A stretch of 64,000 nucleotides of DNA from Mobiluncus sp963511525 (GCF_963511525.1 NZ_CAUPIY010000003.1:62001-126000), one strand, 5' to 3'. Positions 34,232 to 43,361 are shown, counted from the stretch's first letter. Made by a program: numbers and translations. The notes: generated by a model not told the origin, from the letters alone.

Positions 34232-34627
34232 TCAGACGCGGCGACGCTTCGGAGGGCGGCAGCCGTTGTGAGCCTGCGGAGTTACATCCTGGATGGAACC
34301 AACTTCCAGACCGGTAGCAGTCAGGGTACGAATCGCGGTTTCACGACCAGAACCCGGCCCCTTAACAAACACGTCAACCTTCTTGAGGCCGAATTCCTGC
34401 GCGCGGCGAGCTGCGGCTTCCGCAGCCAGCTGTGCCGCGAACGGCGTGGACTTACGCGAGCCCTTGAAACCGACCTGGCCGGAGGACGACCAAGCAATAA
34501 CCGCACCAGAGGGGTCCGTGATGGACACAATGGTGTTGTTAAAAGTGGATTTGATATAAGCATTGCCTTCGGTAACGTTTTTACGTTCCTTGCGGCGCGA
34601 TTTAGTGGCTTGAGGCTTACCTGCCAT
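34232..34627 (-). CDS. rpsK: 30S ribosomal protein uS11
   Basis: Platform protein next to the mRNA exit. NAYIKSTFNNTIVSITDPSG, GSRKSTPFAAQLAAEAAARR and the closing DVTPQAHNGCRPPKRRRV are typical. 131 residues, normal length. Twelve bases after rpsM. Confidence 0.97.
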   Translation of the reverse strand: MAGKPQATKSRRKERKNVTEGNAYIKSTFNNTIVSITDPSGAVIAWSSSGQVGFKGSRKSTPFAAQLAAEAAARRAQEFGLKKVDVFVKGPGSGRETAIRTLTATGLEVGSIQDVTPQAHNGCRPPKRRRV

Positions 34628-34639
34628 GATTTATCCCCC

Positions 34640-35014
34640 TTACTTCGCTTTCTTCTTACCGGCAACAGTGCGCTTGGGTCCCTTGCGAGAACGCGCATTA
34701 GTCTTGGTGCGCTGGCCGTGAACCGGCAAGCCCGCACGGTGACGACGCCCTTGATAGCAGTTGATTTCAATCTTGCGGCGAATATCCGCGGCAACTTCAC
34801 GACGCAAATCACCCTCGACCTTGTAGTTGGCCTGAATGAAATCGCGCAAGGCAATCAATTCGTCTTCAGTAAGATCCTTGACCCGCGTATCCGGGCTCAC
34901 GCCGGTCGCTTCCAAGGTTTCCATTGCACGGGTACGTCCAATCCCGTAAATATATGTTAAAGCGATTTCCATGCGCTTTTCGCGCGGCAAATCCACACCT
35001 ACCAGGCGTGCCAT
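34640..35014 (-). CDS. rpsM: 30S ribosomal protein uS13
   Basis: Head protein that contacts tRNA and the subunit bridge. MARLVGVDLPREKRMEIALT and the basic ending GQRTKTNARSRKGPKRTVAG identify it; 124 residues, normal. A 182-bp gap separates it from rpmJ upstream, unusually wide for this operon; I see no gene there. Confidence 0.97.
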   Translation of the reverse strand: MARLVGVDLPREKRMEIALTYIYGIGRTRAMETLEATGVSPDTRVKDLTEDELIALRDFIQANYKVEGDLRREVAADIRRKIEINCYQGRRHRAGLPVHGQRTKTNARSRKGPKRTVAGKKKAK

Positions 35015-35196
35015 GTTTTCTCCTGTTTCTTATTCAGAGGCCGTCACCCTGCCTCCCACACTTTCCACATGTGGCCTCGGCCCCTGATACCGAGGGTTAC
35101 GGCTCTCGTGACACCTGAAACTCCAGGTGAGACGACCAGCCGCTGGCGGGTGCTTGACCCAAACCGGGTCATGCGCCGAAAGCGACGCGCTGGGAC

Positions 35197-35310
35197 TTAG
35201 CCCTGACGCTGCTTGTGGCGCGGGTTTTCGCAAATCACCATCACGCGACCGTGCCGGCGAATCACCTTGCACTTATCGCAGATGGGTTTGACGCTGGGGT
35301 TAACCTTCAT
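35197..35310 (-). CDS. rpmJ: 50S ribosomal protein bL36
   Basis: A 37-residue zinc-ribbon ribosomal protein, MKVNPSVKPICDKCKVIRRH then GRVMVICENPRHKQRQG. All four metal ligands (CxxC, C, H) are present, so it is the zinc-binding form. Two ATGs are adjacent; the one at 35310 has GGAGG at proper distance. Lies 23 bp after infA. Confidence 0.95.
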   Translation of the reverse strand: MKVNPSVKPICDKCKVIRRHGRVMVICENPRHKQRQG

Positions 35311-35333
35311 CATTTCCTCCGAGTTAGGCCAGT

Positions 35334-35555
35334 TTATTTGTAGCGATATACTATACGGCCTCGAGTGAGGTCGTAAGGACTCAACTCGACTACCACACGA
35401 TCCTCCGGCAGGATACGGATGTAATGCTGGCGCATTTTTCCTGAAATATGCGCCAAAACCACGTGTTCATTGGCCAGTTGCACCCGGAACATCGCATTAG
35501 GCAAGGCCTCTACTACTGTACCTTCGACCTCGATGACTCCGTCTTTTTTCCCCAT
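35334..35555 (-). CDS. infA: Translation initiation factor IF-1
   Basis: Single OB-fold factor that binds the ribosomal A site at initiation. From the ATG at 35555 it reads MGKKDGVIEVEGTVVEALPN with HISGKMRQHYIRILPEDRVV and ends GRIVYRYK, 73 residues as expected. A longer frame adds a non-conserved leader and is not used. GGAGGATT lies 13 bases upstream. Confidence 0.97.
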   Translation of the reverse strand: MGKKDGVIEVEGTVVEALPNAMFRVQLANEHVVLAHISGKMRQHYIRILPEDRVVVELSPYDLTRGRIVYRYK

Positions 35556-35645
35556 AGGGCTAACCAATCCTCCGCAAAATGTCTTTTGGATCATCAGAAT
35601 CCGTCATCGAGCAGGTACCCCCGCCGTCAGACAGTCTAAAAGATA

Positions 35646-35675
35646 ATCTTAAACCTTTTTTCCACCAAACGCCAA
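35646..35675 (-). promoter_or_regulatory. Possible promoter of infA
   Basis: On the minus strand TTGGCG (35675-35670), an 18-base spacer and TAAGAT (35651-35646) lie about 90 bases before infA. TTGGTG and TATCTT nearby form an alternative pair. A moderate match only. Confidence 0.35.
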
Positions 35676-35750
35676 ATTCGCCGAACCCCGACGTTGCAAC
35701 TGCAAACCGGCCCACTCGACCGGGCAAAATGCAGAAACATCCTGCCGAGG

Positions 35751-36419
35751 CTACTTCAGACCCTGGCGGCGCAACCGCTGGCGCGTGGTTTCCAGGTTGC
35801 CGGCCAAGGCCGCGGTCCGCAGCCGCGCCGCTCGTGCCTGGCGCTGGGGGTCACGAGCATTAATCATGGAAGTGCCTATTTGCCAGCCGGCATAAATCAG
35901 CAACAGCTGAGCGACAAAAATCAGCAGGAATGAGACTGCCGGAGGCGGAAGCACCGGGAACAGGAGCCCGAAAACTGGAACCTTGTAACGTAGCGTGCCA
36001 CGAACCATATCCAGCGTTACCGTTTCGTCACTAGCCTCCGCTTGGGGGTTGTCAGACTTTACGCTGAACTGCATTTCATCGCCGGATCCCATAACTTCGC
36101 TGACTCGCGCAATTTTATATTTCACCGCTTCGGTCGGCTGATAAGCAATGATTTCATCAGGGTTGAGCTGTTGGGCTCCCTGCTGGCGAAGCTTTTGGAA
36201 CAGCAGCAAATCCGATTGGGATAAAGTTGGGCTCATCGAATCGTCGGGAATGGTTGTGGCAACATAGCCTTGGGTTCGAGGAATCACGGTGGTCATGATG
36301 AAAGCCACGCCCACCAGGATGAGGATGACCCAGCCAATCATGAAAAAGACTGCATTACGCAAAGGGTGCTGAGACTGCTTGTTCAGCAACGAAACAATGC
36401 GGTTGGTCTGCATACTCAT
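35751..36419 (-). CDS. Signal peptidase I-like (S26B type) membrane protein lacking the catalytic His
   Basis: 222 residues from the ATG at 36419, which has GGGAGG upstream. Helix 1 is NAVFFMIGWVILILVGVAFI. A segment DDSMSPTLSQSDLLLF matches the Ser box of SipW/archaeal-type signal peptidases. FSVKSDNPQAEASD matches the family's GDNN/D region, and a C-terminal helix pair follows. Where the family has a catalytic His (VIHRVVE), this protein has KIARVSEV, with Ala. It may be inactive or use another residue. It lies 53 bp after the acidic-protein gene and may be co-transcribed with it. Confidence 0.65.
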   Translation of the reverse strand: MSMQTNRIVSLLNKQSQHPLRNAVFFMIGWVILILVGVAFIMTTVIPRTQGYVATTIPDDSMSPTLSQSDLLLFQKLRQQGAQQLNPDEIIAYQPTEAVKYKIARVSEVMGSGDEMQFSVKSDNPQAEASDETVTLDMVRGTLRYKVPVFGLLFPVLPPPAVSFLLIFVAQLLLIYAGWQIGTSMINARDPQRQARAARLRTAALAGNLETTRQRLRRQGLK

Positions 36420-36484
36420 GTCTGGGCTCACCTCCCTGGGCGTACTGGTATTTTACCTGTTTACTGGCTGGTGCGTGCGGTCCT

Positions 36485-38818
36485 TCAACGATCCTTCTTT
36501 GACTTCTTGGAAAAAAGCCTGGAAAAGAATCCCTGTTTGGCCGGTTCTACCTCGGCTGGGCCGTCTTGCCCACCAGCGGCGAACAGTTCCTCATCGGCTC
36601 CTGGCGCGGCCTCCGTGTTCGTGGTCGGTTCCCACTCGGGGAATCCCTCTTGCATAGCTTCTGGAATGTCACCTTGCACCTGCGGAATCTCGAAAGGCAG
36701 TTCCTCCTCACCAGCGTCGGGCTCGGTTTGGTCGGCTTGAGCCAGCATATCCTCAGCATTTTCGCCCAGATAGGGCAGGTCAGCTCCGTTAGGCTCGCTC
36801 TCTGCGTTTTCCGCAACGGTATCATTCCCGGTCAGTTCGTCTGACGCGGTTGTGGGCGCTGCAAAGGAAACTTCAGACTCTAAATCCGCAACCAAGTCGA
36901 CTTCTTCGGAATCGATCGCATCCGAACCTTGTGAAGAGTCCGGTTCGGGTCGCTCCATCCCAATAGCCTCGCTGCCGGGCAAAGCTGTTTCCTCGGTAGT
37001 TTGGAAATCTTCAGGCAGCTCAACGGGGATTTCGTCCGCAGGTTCGACCTGATTTTCCGTGTCAGTACCGGCGGGTTCCTCTATCGGCTCGTCAAGACCG
37101 GGTTCCTCGGTTATCTCAAGTTCGGTCGTCTCAAGTTCCACTGACTCCAGCTCAGGTTCCAGATCCTCCAACTCACCCAAATCCAAATCCGCCAAGTCAA
37201 CGTCTGTTTCGGTGAAATCCTCCCCTATCTGAGCTGACGACAAATCGGGGAGTGCCTCAGGCAGTTCTTCGGGGAGTTCCTCAGGGAGTTCCGCAAGCAA
37301 ATCAGTTTCCGGAATATCTGCCGGTTCCGGGTTCTCAACCGGAGTTTCCTCAGTAAGTTCAGCGGTGGCCTCATCCACCGGCTCCGCGGAGGCGGAGTTC
37401 TGCAGGGTTAGCTCGGTTTCCAGCTGCGGCTCGTTGATTTCCGTTTCCTCCAGCAGCGCAGCTGCCGGCAGTTCCTCGGCGACTTCCGCGCCTTCGGGCA
37501 GCTCGGTTTGCTCAAGATTGGCCTCAAGTTCAGTTTCGGAAGCTACCTCAGCCGGTGCCTCATCTGACGTGGCCGCGAGCTGGTCTGGCTCCAACGAGGG
37601 GACTTCCGGGGCTTCCTCGGGGTTGACCTCCCAATGCGCCACTTCACCTTCGACATCGCCGACAAACAGTTCGTCGTCATTGCCTTCAGACTCCAGCACG
37701 TCGTCGTCATAGACGCGCTGACCCACCAAGTCTTCCGCGGCGGAAATTTCTGCGGCGAGAGTCTGTTCGGTCGATTCACCCTCCGCTGGCTCAACGGGAA
37801 GCTCCTCAGGCAACTGTTCAGGCAGTTCCTCGGAAATCTCTTCCGGCAACTGCTCAAGCAAGTCCTCCGGCAGTTCCTCAGCCAAGTCCTGAGGCAACTG
37901 TTCAGGCAGCTCCTCGGAAATCTCTATTTCCTCTGCGTCAATGGCGGCAAGCTCTTCGGGCTCAGACCAAAGCTCGGTAACTTCCTGTGCGGCTTCCGGC
38001 GCCTCGCTCTCAGGCAACTCCTGGTCAAGGGCGGGCGCAGCCGTGTCCGCGGCAGGTTCAGCAGGAGCCATAGGCTCTCCAAGCAGAGGTAAGACTTCCT
38101 CGGGCACTTCAGTTTCAGGAACCGTCGCATCAGGAGCGTGAGTCAGGGGCACACCAACCTCCGGAGCCAGGGGCTTGGCTGCGTCCGCTGGAGCTGGGGC
38201 AGTTTCTGTCCAGGTCGTCTCGCTGGACTCCCAGTCGGCGGGAGTGGCAGAGGCATCTTCCGACACGGTCTCCGGTTCGGATTCCTCCGACATTTCAGGT
38301 GCCGTTTCCGGCTGCGGCTGCGTCGCCTGCTCAGCCGGGGGCGGGGGTGGCGTCGTCGCCGCCCGCGAGGCCGCGATAATATCCAGACCGGGAATCTCGG
38401 CTGCCGCCGGGTCGTTAGCCAGCGGTAACGGACGGCGTGACCCTGTTTCGAGAGCCTCGATGGCGCAATCCGCGATGGCTTTCCAGTCAAAACCAGCCTT
38501 GGCAAGTTCGGAAGTTTCGACTTCAGGCAAGGGAGTATTGGGGATGGACTGGTCAGTGCGCGCGGAACGCACGTGGCTGGCCAGTTCATCTAACAGTTCG
38601 GGCACGCTGGGCAGCTGGGACGGCAAGGAAACACCGTTCGTGTAGATGTAACCCGGATTATGCTTGCGCACTTTGGCCCGCAAGCGCTCCACATCCTCGC
38701 GGCCCTGAGCCGTCAGAGTCGGGGGACGATACCCATCGTCTTCGGGAACAAACCGGGAAAATCGTTGCCCTCCCATGTCAAAACGAGAGGGGGTTGCGGG
38801 GTTGCTGCTTTCAGCCAC
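36485..38818 (-). CDS. Large acidic Glu/Pro repeat protein of unknown function
   Basis: 777 residues starting at a GTG (38818) with AAGGAG upstream. The first ~170 residues look folded (FDMGGQRFSRFVPEDDGYRP; GREDVERLRAKVRKHNPGYI). Residues ~190-720 are very acidic with many short ELPEEL/ELPEQL repeats (ISEELPEQLPEELPVEPAEG, LAELPEELPEELPEALPD). The end is basic (FFSRLFSKKSKKDR). No signal peptide or transmembrane helix is seen, so it is probably cytoplasmic. I do not recognise the family. It sits between map and the signal-peptidase-like gene inside the ribosomal block. Confidence 0.7.
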   Translation of the reverse strand: MAESSNPATPSRFDMGGQRFSRFVPEDDGYRPPTLTAQGREDVERLRAKVRKHNPGYIYTNGVSLPSQLPSVPELLDELASHVRSARTDQSIPNTPLPEVETSELAKAGFDWKAIADCAIEALETGSRRPLPLANDPAAAEIPGLDIIAASRAATTPPPPPAEQATQPQPETAPEMSEESEPETVSEDASATPADWESSETTWTETAPAPADAAKPLAPEVGVPLTHAPDATVPETEVPEEVLPLLGEPMAPAEPAADTAAPALDQELPESEAPEAAQEVTELWSEPEELAAIDAEEIEISEELPEQLPQDLAEELPEDLLEQLPEEISEELPEQLPEELPVEPAEGESTEQTLAAEISAAEDLVGQRVYDDDVLESEGNDDELFVGDVEGEVAHWEVNPEEAPEVPSLEPDQLAATSDEAPAEVASETELEANLEQTELPEGAEVAEELPAAALLEETEINEPQLETELTLQNSASAEPVDEATAELTEETPVENPEPADIPETDLLAELPEELPEELPEALPDLSSAQIGEDFTETDVDLADLDLGELEDLEPELESVELETTELEITEEPGLDEPIEEPAGTDTENQVEPADEIPVELPEDFQTTEETALPGSEAIGMERPEPDSSQGSDAIDSEEVDLVADLESEVSFAAPTTASDELTGNDTVAENAESEPNGADLPYLGENAEDMLAQADQTEPDAGEEELPFEIPQVQGDIPEAMQEGFPEWEPTTNTEAAPGADEELFAAGGQDGPAEVEPAKQGFFSRLFSKKSKKDR

Positions 38819-38988
38819 GTTCTATTCTCCTTGCCATTCACAGTGCCGGACGGCACAGCTCTAATTATTCTATATTAGGCTCCCCAAGCGAAACCGAAAT
38901 CCAGTACTAAAACTTGCCACTTTAAAAGGTTATGAGCCCAAAATAGCGGTACTCCGAGACGAAGGAAACGGGAAACTACAGAAAAGCC

Positions 38989-39858
38989 TCATCCGCGGGG
39001 TGCGATTGCTCGCGGCGAAAGACCGAAGGGAGCCAACCCGGCTCGTCCCCCGTCCGGAGCCGTCAAAACCCACACTCCGCCGGGCAGAACCGCGACCGTG
39101 TGCTCAAAGTGGGCCGCTCTGGACCCGTCTACAGTCACTGCCGTCCAACCGTCGGATAGTTCCTTGGTGACGGAGCCGCCACGGGTCAGCATAGGTTCGA
39201 TGGCCAGCACCATGCCCGGTTTAATCTTTGGGCCACGAGAACGGGTGGAATAGTTCAACACATCGGGAGCCTGGTGCATGGCGGTACCGATGCCATGCCC
39301 CACATATTCCTCTACAATGCCGGCCTCCCAGCCGTAACGAAGCGTATCTTCCGCCACGACTTTCTCAACAGCGTCACCAATTTCACTCAGATGCTTGGCG
39401 TTTGCCAGAGCGGCTATCGCTGACCACAAGGCGCGTTCGGTCGTGGAAAGCAGCTGCAGATCATCGGGACGAGCATGTGCTTCACCGCCGCAAATCATTG
39501 AAAATGCGGCATCTCCGTGCCATTGGCGCGAAGCGTTGTCCACAATGTAGGCGCCGCAATCAAAGCTCACCAAGTCGCCGAACTGAAGTACCCGATTGCC
39601 CGGAATCCCGTGGACTACCTGTTCGTTAATCGAAATACAGACCGTAGCGGGAAAACCGTCGTAACCCAAGAAGTTGGACTTCGCGCCCATACGTTTGATG
39701 ACGGCAGCGCTGATTTGATCCAGTTCCCCGGTGGTGATGCCCGGCTCACAAGCCTCGCGCAGGGCCTGATGAATCGCGACTACCACCATTCCGGCACGAC
39801 GCATTTTCAGGATTTGATTGGTGGACTTAATCTCAATGCGCCGGTCTTGGACTGACAC
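38989..39858 (-). CDS. map: Type I methionine aminopeptidase
   Basis: Removes the initiator Met from nascent proteins. The five metal ligands are in place: Asp in VSFDCGAYI, Asp in WHGDAAFS, His in VGHGIGTAMH, Glu in LAIEPMLT and Glu in AHFEHTVAV; the substrate His is in VVHGIPG. 289 residues, with ~20 extra at the C-terminus. Five bases separate it from adk. Confidence 0.96.
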   Translation of the reverse strand: MSVQDRRIEIKSTNQILKMRRAGMVVVAIHQALREACEPGITTGELDQISAAVIKRMGAKSNFLGYDGFPATVCISINEQVVHGIPGNRVLQFGDLVSFDCGAYIVDNASRQWHGDAAFSMICGGEAHARPDDLQLLSTTERALWSAIAALANAKHLSEIGDAVEKVVAEDTLRYGWEAGIVEEYVGHGIGTAMHQAPDVLNYSTRSRGPKIKPGMVLAIEPMLTRGGSVTKELSDGWTAVTVDGSRAAHFEHTVAVLPGGVWVLTAPDGGRAGLAPFGLSPRAIAPRG

Positions 39859-39862
39859 CGAG

Positions 39863-40444
39863 CTATTTCCCTTCGATTTCTTCCATCACTGTAAGCAAAC
39901 GCTGAGCAATCTCAGAAATGGTGCCCTCACCATCGACCTTGCGCAACACGCCTTCCTGTTCATAAAAGTCCAGCAAGGGCCGCGTGGCTGTGAAAAACAC
40001 CTCGAGGCGGTGCTCGATGACTTCAGGAGTGTCGTCGGTACGGCCTTCGATCTCGGCGCGCTTCAACAGCCGCCGCTCAACTTCCGCGGCACTGACATCC
40101 AGATAAATAGCCGCATCCACCTGCTCGTTGGTCTCAGCCAATACCGCTTTGAGCACCTTAGCCTGGGGAATCGAGCGAGGATAGCCGTCAAGCAGAAAGC
40201 CCGCCGTGGCATCGGTCTGACTGATGCGCTCGCAGACAATCCGGTCCGTGACCGAATCAGGAACAAACTCGCCCTTGTCGATATAAGACTCGATGAGCTT
40301 GCCCAGTTCAGTTTTTTCCGCCTTGTGTTTACGGAAAATATCTCCGGTAGAAATCCAAGGGATATTGAAGTGTGCGGCGATTTCTTTGGCGTGGGTCCCT
40401 TTACCCGCGCCGGGAGGGCCCATAATCACCAAATTTTTCGTCAT
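39863..40444 (-). CDS. adk: Adenylate kinase
   Basis: Interconverts ATP + AMP and two ADP. P-loop GPPGAGKGTHAKEIAAHF at residues ~8-25; then PWISTGDIFR, VTDRIVCERI and GFLLDGYPRS. At 193 residues it is the short-LID form typical of actinobacteria. Its ATG overlaps the secY stop by four bases (40441-40444). Confidence 0.97.
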   Translation of the reverse strand: MTKNLVIMGPPGAGKGTHAKEIAAHFNIPWISTGDIFRKHKAEKTELGKLIESYIDKGEFVPDSVTDRIVCERISQTDATAGFLLDGYPRSIPQAKVLKAVLAETNEQVDAAIYLDVSAAEVERRLLKRAEIEGRTDDTPEVIEHRLEVFFTATRPLLDFYEQEGVLRKVDGEGTISEIAQRLLTVMEEIEGK

Positions 40445-41736
40445 GCCATGAATCCTTCGTAGTGGTGCTGATGCAGTTGGGCGTTGATGTCCTTCACCGT
40501 TTGCAGACCAACGCCAACAATAATCAGAATTGTAGTACCACCGAAGGGTAATTGGGGCACGTTCATAGCGACCATCGCAATCTGGGGAATCAGAGCCACG
40601 ATGGTCAAGTAAACCGCACCGGCCGTAGTGATTCGGGTCATCACGTAGTGCAGGTAGTCAGCCGTAGGACGCCCCGCGCGCAGACCGGGGACGAAGCCGC
40701 CATACTTCTTCATATTGTCCGCGACTTCCTCGGGGTTGAAAGTAATCGAGGTATAGAAGAACGCGAAAGCGAAAGTCAGCAAGCCGTAAACCACCAGGTA
40801 GAACCAGGAGCTGGAACGGAAGTTCATGCTAATCCACTGAATCCACTTGGCATTTTGGTCACCGAACTGGGCCAGCATCATCGGCAGAGACAGAATCGAG
40901 GACGCAAAAATGACCGGGATAACGCCGGACATATTAATCTTTAGCGGAATGTAGGTGGTAGTTCCGCCGTACATCCGGCGTCCCACCATGCGTTTGGCGT
41001 ACTGCACCGGGATACGGCGCATGGACTGTTCCACATAAACCACAGCCAAGGTCACCAGCAGAATCAGGGCAATGATTGCCAAGAACTTTTGAATACCGCC
41101 GTTACCGCCGGCAATGGCGAACAGCTTTCGCGGCAAGTTAGCGATGATAGACGTGAAAATCAGGATGGACATACCGTTGCCGACACCTTTTTCGGTAATC
41201 AGCTCGCCCATCCACATAATCAAGCCGGTAGCGGCCGTCATCACCAGAATCTGGAGGATGAAGATCCAGGCGGAATCTGAGGGAATAATCTTTGCATTCG
41301 AGGCGCGGCCGAACAGTGTGCCGGTACGCGCCGCGGTGATGATGGAAGTCGACTGCAGCACGCCCAGGGCAATAGTCAGGTAACGCGTGTACTGGGTCAG
41401 CTTCGCTTGACCGGTCTGACCTTCCTTGTGCAGGTCCTCAAAACGAGGAATGACTACACGCAGTAGCTGAATGATAATCGAAGCCGTGATGTAAGGCATG
41501 ATGCCCAGAGCAAAAACAGAGAGCTGCAGCAAAGCGCCGCCGGAAAACATATTCACCAAGTCGAGCAGCGACCCATTGTTCTGAACATCAGCGATGACCG
41601 ACTTTAACGCGGCATAGTCGACACCCGGCAGGGGGATAAACGAACCCCAGCGGAACAGAGCCATGATAAAGAAGGTGAACAACAGCTTCTTACGAAGATC
41701 AGGCGTTTTGAAAGCCTGAATAAAAGCGGTAAACAA
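40441..41736 (-). CDS. secY: Preprotein translocase subunit SecY
   Basis: Channel of the Sec translocon with ten membrane helices. It begins FIQAFKTPDLRKKLLFTFFI. FIPLPGVDY, GIMPYITASIIIQLL, YVEQSMRRIPVQYAKR and the C-terminal TTILIIVGVGLQTVKDINAQ are all characteristic. 431 residues, normal. A hairpin precedes it after rplO, so its level may be set apart from the ribosomal genes. Confidence 0.97.
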   Translation of the reverse strand: MFTAFIQAFKTPDLRKKLLFTFFIMALFRWGSFIPLPGVDYAALKSVIADVQNNGSLLDLVNMFSGGALLQLSVFALGIMPYITASIIIQLLRVVIPRFEDLHKEGQTGQAKLTQYTRYLTIALGVLQSTSIITAARTGTLFGRASNAKIIPSDSAWIFILQILVMTAATGLIMWMGELITEKGVGNGMSILIFTSIIANLPRKLFAIAGGNGGIQKFLAIIALILLVTLAVVYVEQSMRRIPVQYAKRMVGRRMYGGTTTYIPLKINMSGVIPVIFASSILSLPMMLAQFGDQNAKWIQWISMNFRSSSWFYLVVYGLLTFAFAFFYTSITFNPEEVADNMKKYGGFVPGLRAGRPTADYLHYVMTRITTAGAVYLTIVALIPQIAMVAMNVPQLPFGGTTILIIVGVGLQTVKDINAQLHQHHYEGFMA

Positions 41737-41823
41737 GTGTCCTCCAAAGTTTTACGGCACGTCAGTGAGCGTAGCCCACTTCCTAGCTAAACATGATACC
41801 GGTTCGACAGAGTTTGGTGGAAA

Positions 41824-41852
41824 CGGCGGGGTACCGTTTCCGTACCCCGCCG
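41824..41852 (-). terminator. Hairpin between rplO and secY
   Basis: CGGCGGGGTAC and GTACCCCGCCG form an 11-bp stem with a seven-base loop. On the minus strand it is followed by TTTCC, a weak tail. It begins seven bases after rplO stops, and may reduce read-through into secY-adk-map. Confidence 0.55.
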
Positions 41853-41858
41853 TAATCC

Positions 41859-42422
41859 TCAGCGAACACGTGCGGTCAAAGACCCGCCTTGAGCCTCGAC
41901 CTTAGTCTTAGCGGAGCTGGACCAAGCATCTACAGTCAAGTCAAACTTAGCTGTCGCTTCACCGGTTCCCAGCACCTTGACCAGGGAATTCTTACGGACC
42001 AGACCCTTGTCAACCAAGTCGTCAACCGTCAAAGTGCCGCCCTTGGGGAACACTTCGGAGAGGCGATCCAGGTTCACTACCTGGTACTCGACATGGAAGG
42101 GGTTCTTAAAGCCGCGCAACTTAGGCAGACGCATATGCATCGGCATCTGGCCACCCTCGAAGCCCAAAGGCACTTGGTAACGTGCCTTGGTACCCTTGGT
42201 GCCGCGACCCGAAGTCTTACCCTTCGAACCTTCACCGCGGCCAACACGAGTCTTGGCCTTGTTAGAGCCCGGAGCCGGACGCAAATCGTGCAGGTAAGTC
42301 ACCTTAACGTCGTCGCTGGCTGTAGCCTTTGTAGCGGTGGCTGCCGGCTTCTTGGCAGCGGCCGGAACTTTCTTTGCCGCGGGTTTTTCCGCGGCGGTCT
42401 TTTCCTCTTCGCTCTCGCTCAT
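41859..42422 (-). CDS. rplO: 50S ribosomal protein uL15
   Basis: Core from about residue 41: YLHDLRPAPGSNKAKTRVGR, GEGSKGKTSGRGTKGTKAR and GFEGGQMPMHMRLPKLRGF. A ~40-residue Lys/Ala-rich extension (EKPAAKKVPAAAKKPAATAT) precedes it, giving 187 residues against ~145. Overlaps rpmD by one base. Confidence 0.96.
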   Translation of the reverse strand: MSESEEEKTAAEKPAAKKVPAAAKKPAATATKATASDDVKVTYLHDLRPAPGSNKAKTRVGRGEGSKGKTSGRGTKGTKARYQVPLGFEGGQMPMHMRLPKLRGFKNPFHVEYQVVNLDRLSEVFPKGGTLTVDDLVDKGLVRKNSLVKVLGTGEATAKFDLTVDAWSSSAKTKVEAQGGSLTARVR

Positions 42423-42607
42423 CAGTCGACCTCCTCCACGCTTACTAGGTGGCGCACCTTATGCACCTGGCCGCGCACGGCCGGATTATCAGGGCGAACC
42501 ACAGACTGACGAATTTTCTTTAGTCCCAGGGAAGCCACAGTAGCCCGCTGATCTCGCGAGGAACCAATCGTGGACTTCACCTGAGTGATTTTCAGGTTCT
42601 TAGCCAT
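42422..42607 (-). CDS. rpmD: 50S ribosomal protein uL30
   Basis: 61 residues: LKITQVKSTIGSSRDQRATV and LGLKKIRQSVVRPDNPAVRG, the whole uL30 fold. Joined to rpsE and rplO by one-base overlaps of stop and start, so translation is coupled through the three genes. Confidence 0.97.
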   Translation of the reverse strand: MAKNLKITQVKSTIGSSRDQRATVASLGLKKIRQSVVRPDNPAVRGQVHKVRHLVSVEEVD

Positions 42608-43347
42608 TACGCACTCACTCCTTCGGCAGCCAATTCAGCCTCGGCTTTAACCGCTTCGGCGCGCACCTGAGCTTCACCTTCGGCGCGAGCCCGCAACATG
42701 CCGGCAGGAGCCACGCGCTCCAGCGGCAAACCGCGGCGAGCCGCTACGGCTTCCGGCTGTTCGAGTTGCTTCAACGCATCCACGGTACCGCGCACGATGT
42801 TCAACGCATTGTCAGAGCCCAAAGACTTGGACAAAACGTCGCGGATTCCGGCGCATTCCATAACCGCACGCACCGGGCCGCCGGCGATTACACCGGTACC
42901 GGGGGAAGCCGGCTTGAGCAGTACTACGCCCGCAGCATCCTCACCGAGAACCTCGTGGACGATAGTGTGGCGAATCATCGGAACATGGAACATGGACTTC
43001 TTAGCCTCTTCCACGCCCTTAGCAATCGCTGCCGGAACTTCCTTAGCTTTGCCGTAACCAACACCGACGGTACCTTCCCCGTCGCCAACCACGACCAGAG
43101 CGCAGAAGGACATGTTACGACCGCCCTTCACCACCTTGGACACACGGTTGATGGTCACCACGCGTTCAATGTATTTGTCATCAGCGCTGCCGCCACGACG
43201 ATTGTCACGGCGGTCATCGCGTTCACGGCGATTTCCGCGGCGCTCCCGGCGACCGCCACGATCCTGGGCATCATTAGCACCAAAGTCCGTGGTCTGGTCC
43301 ACAGAGTCTGCGGTCTCGCCTGTAATCTGCTGTTCTTGTTCAGCCAT
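42607..43347 (-). CDS. rpsE: 30S ribosomal protein uS5
   Basis: Takes part in decoding accuracy. A ~55-residue Arg/Asp-rich extension (RRERRGNRRERDDRRDNRRG) leads to the core ERVVTINRVSKVVKGGRNMS. GVGYGKAKEVPAAIAKGVEE and GTGVIAGGPVRAVMECAGI follow. 246 residues against ~167 in E. coli. Fourteen bases after rplR. Confidence 0.96.
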   Translation of the reverse strand: MAEQEQQITGETADSVDQTTDFGANDAQDRGGRRERRGNRRERDDRRDNRRGGSADDKYIERVVTINRVSKVVKGGRNMSFCALVVVGDGEGTVGVGYGKAKEVPAAIAKGVEEAKKSMFHVPMIRHTIVHEVLGEDAAGVVLLKPASPGTGVIAGGPVRAVMECAGIRDVLSKSLGSDNALNIVRGTVDALKQLEQPEAVAARRGLPLERVAPAGMLRARAEGEAQVRAEAVKAEAELAAEGVSA

Positions 43348-43361
43348 TTTCTCAACTTTCC

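Noticed and set aside
35751..36419. Calling this gene lepB as an active signal peptidase I
   Set aside because: The catalytic His is replaced by Ala in my alignment and the Lys of LepB-type enzymes is not evident.
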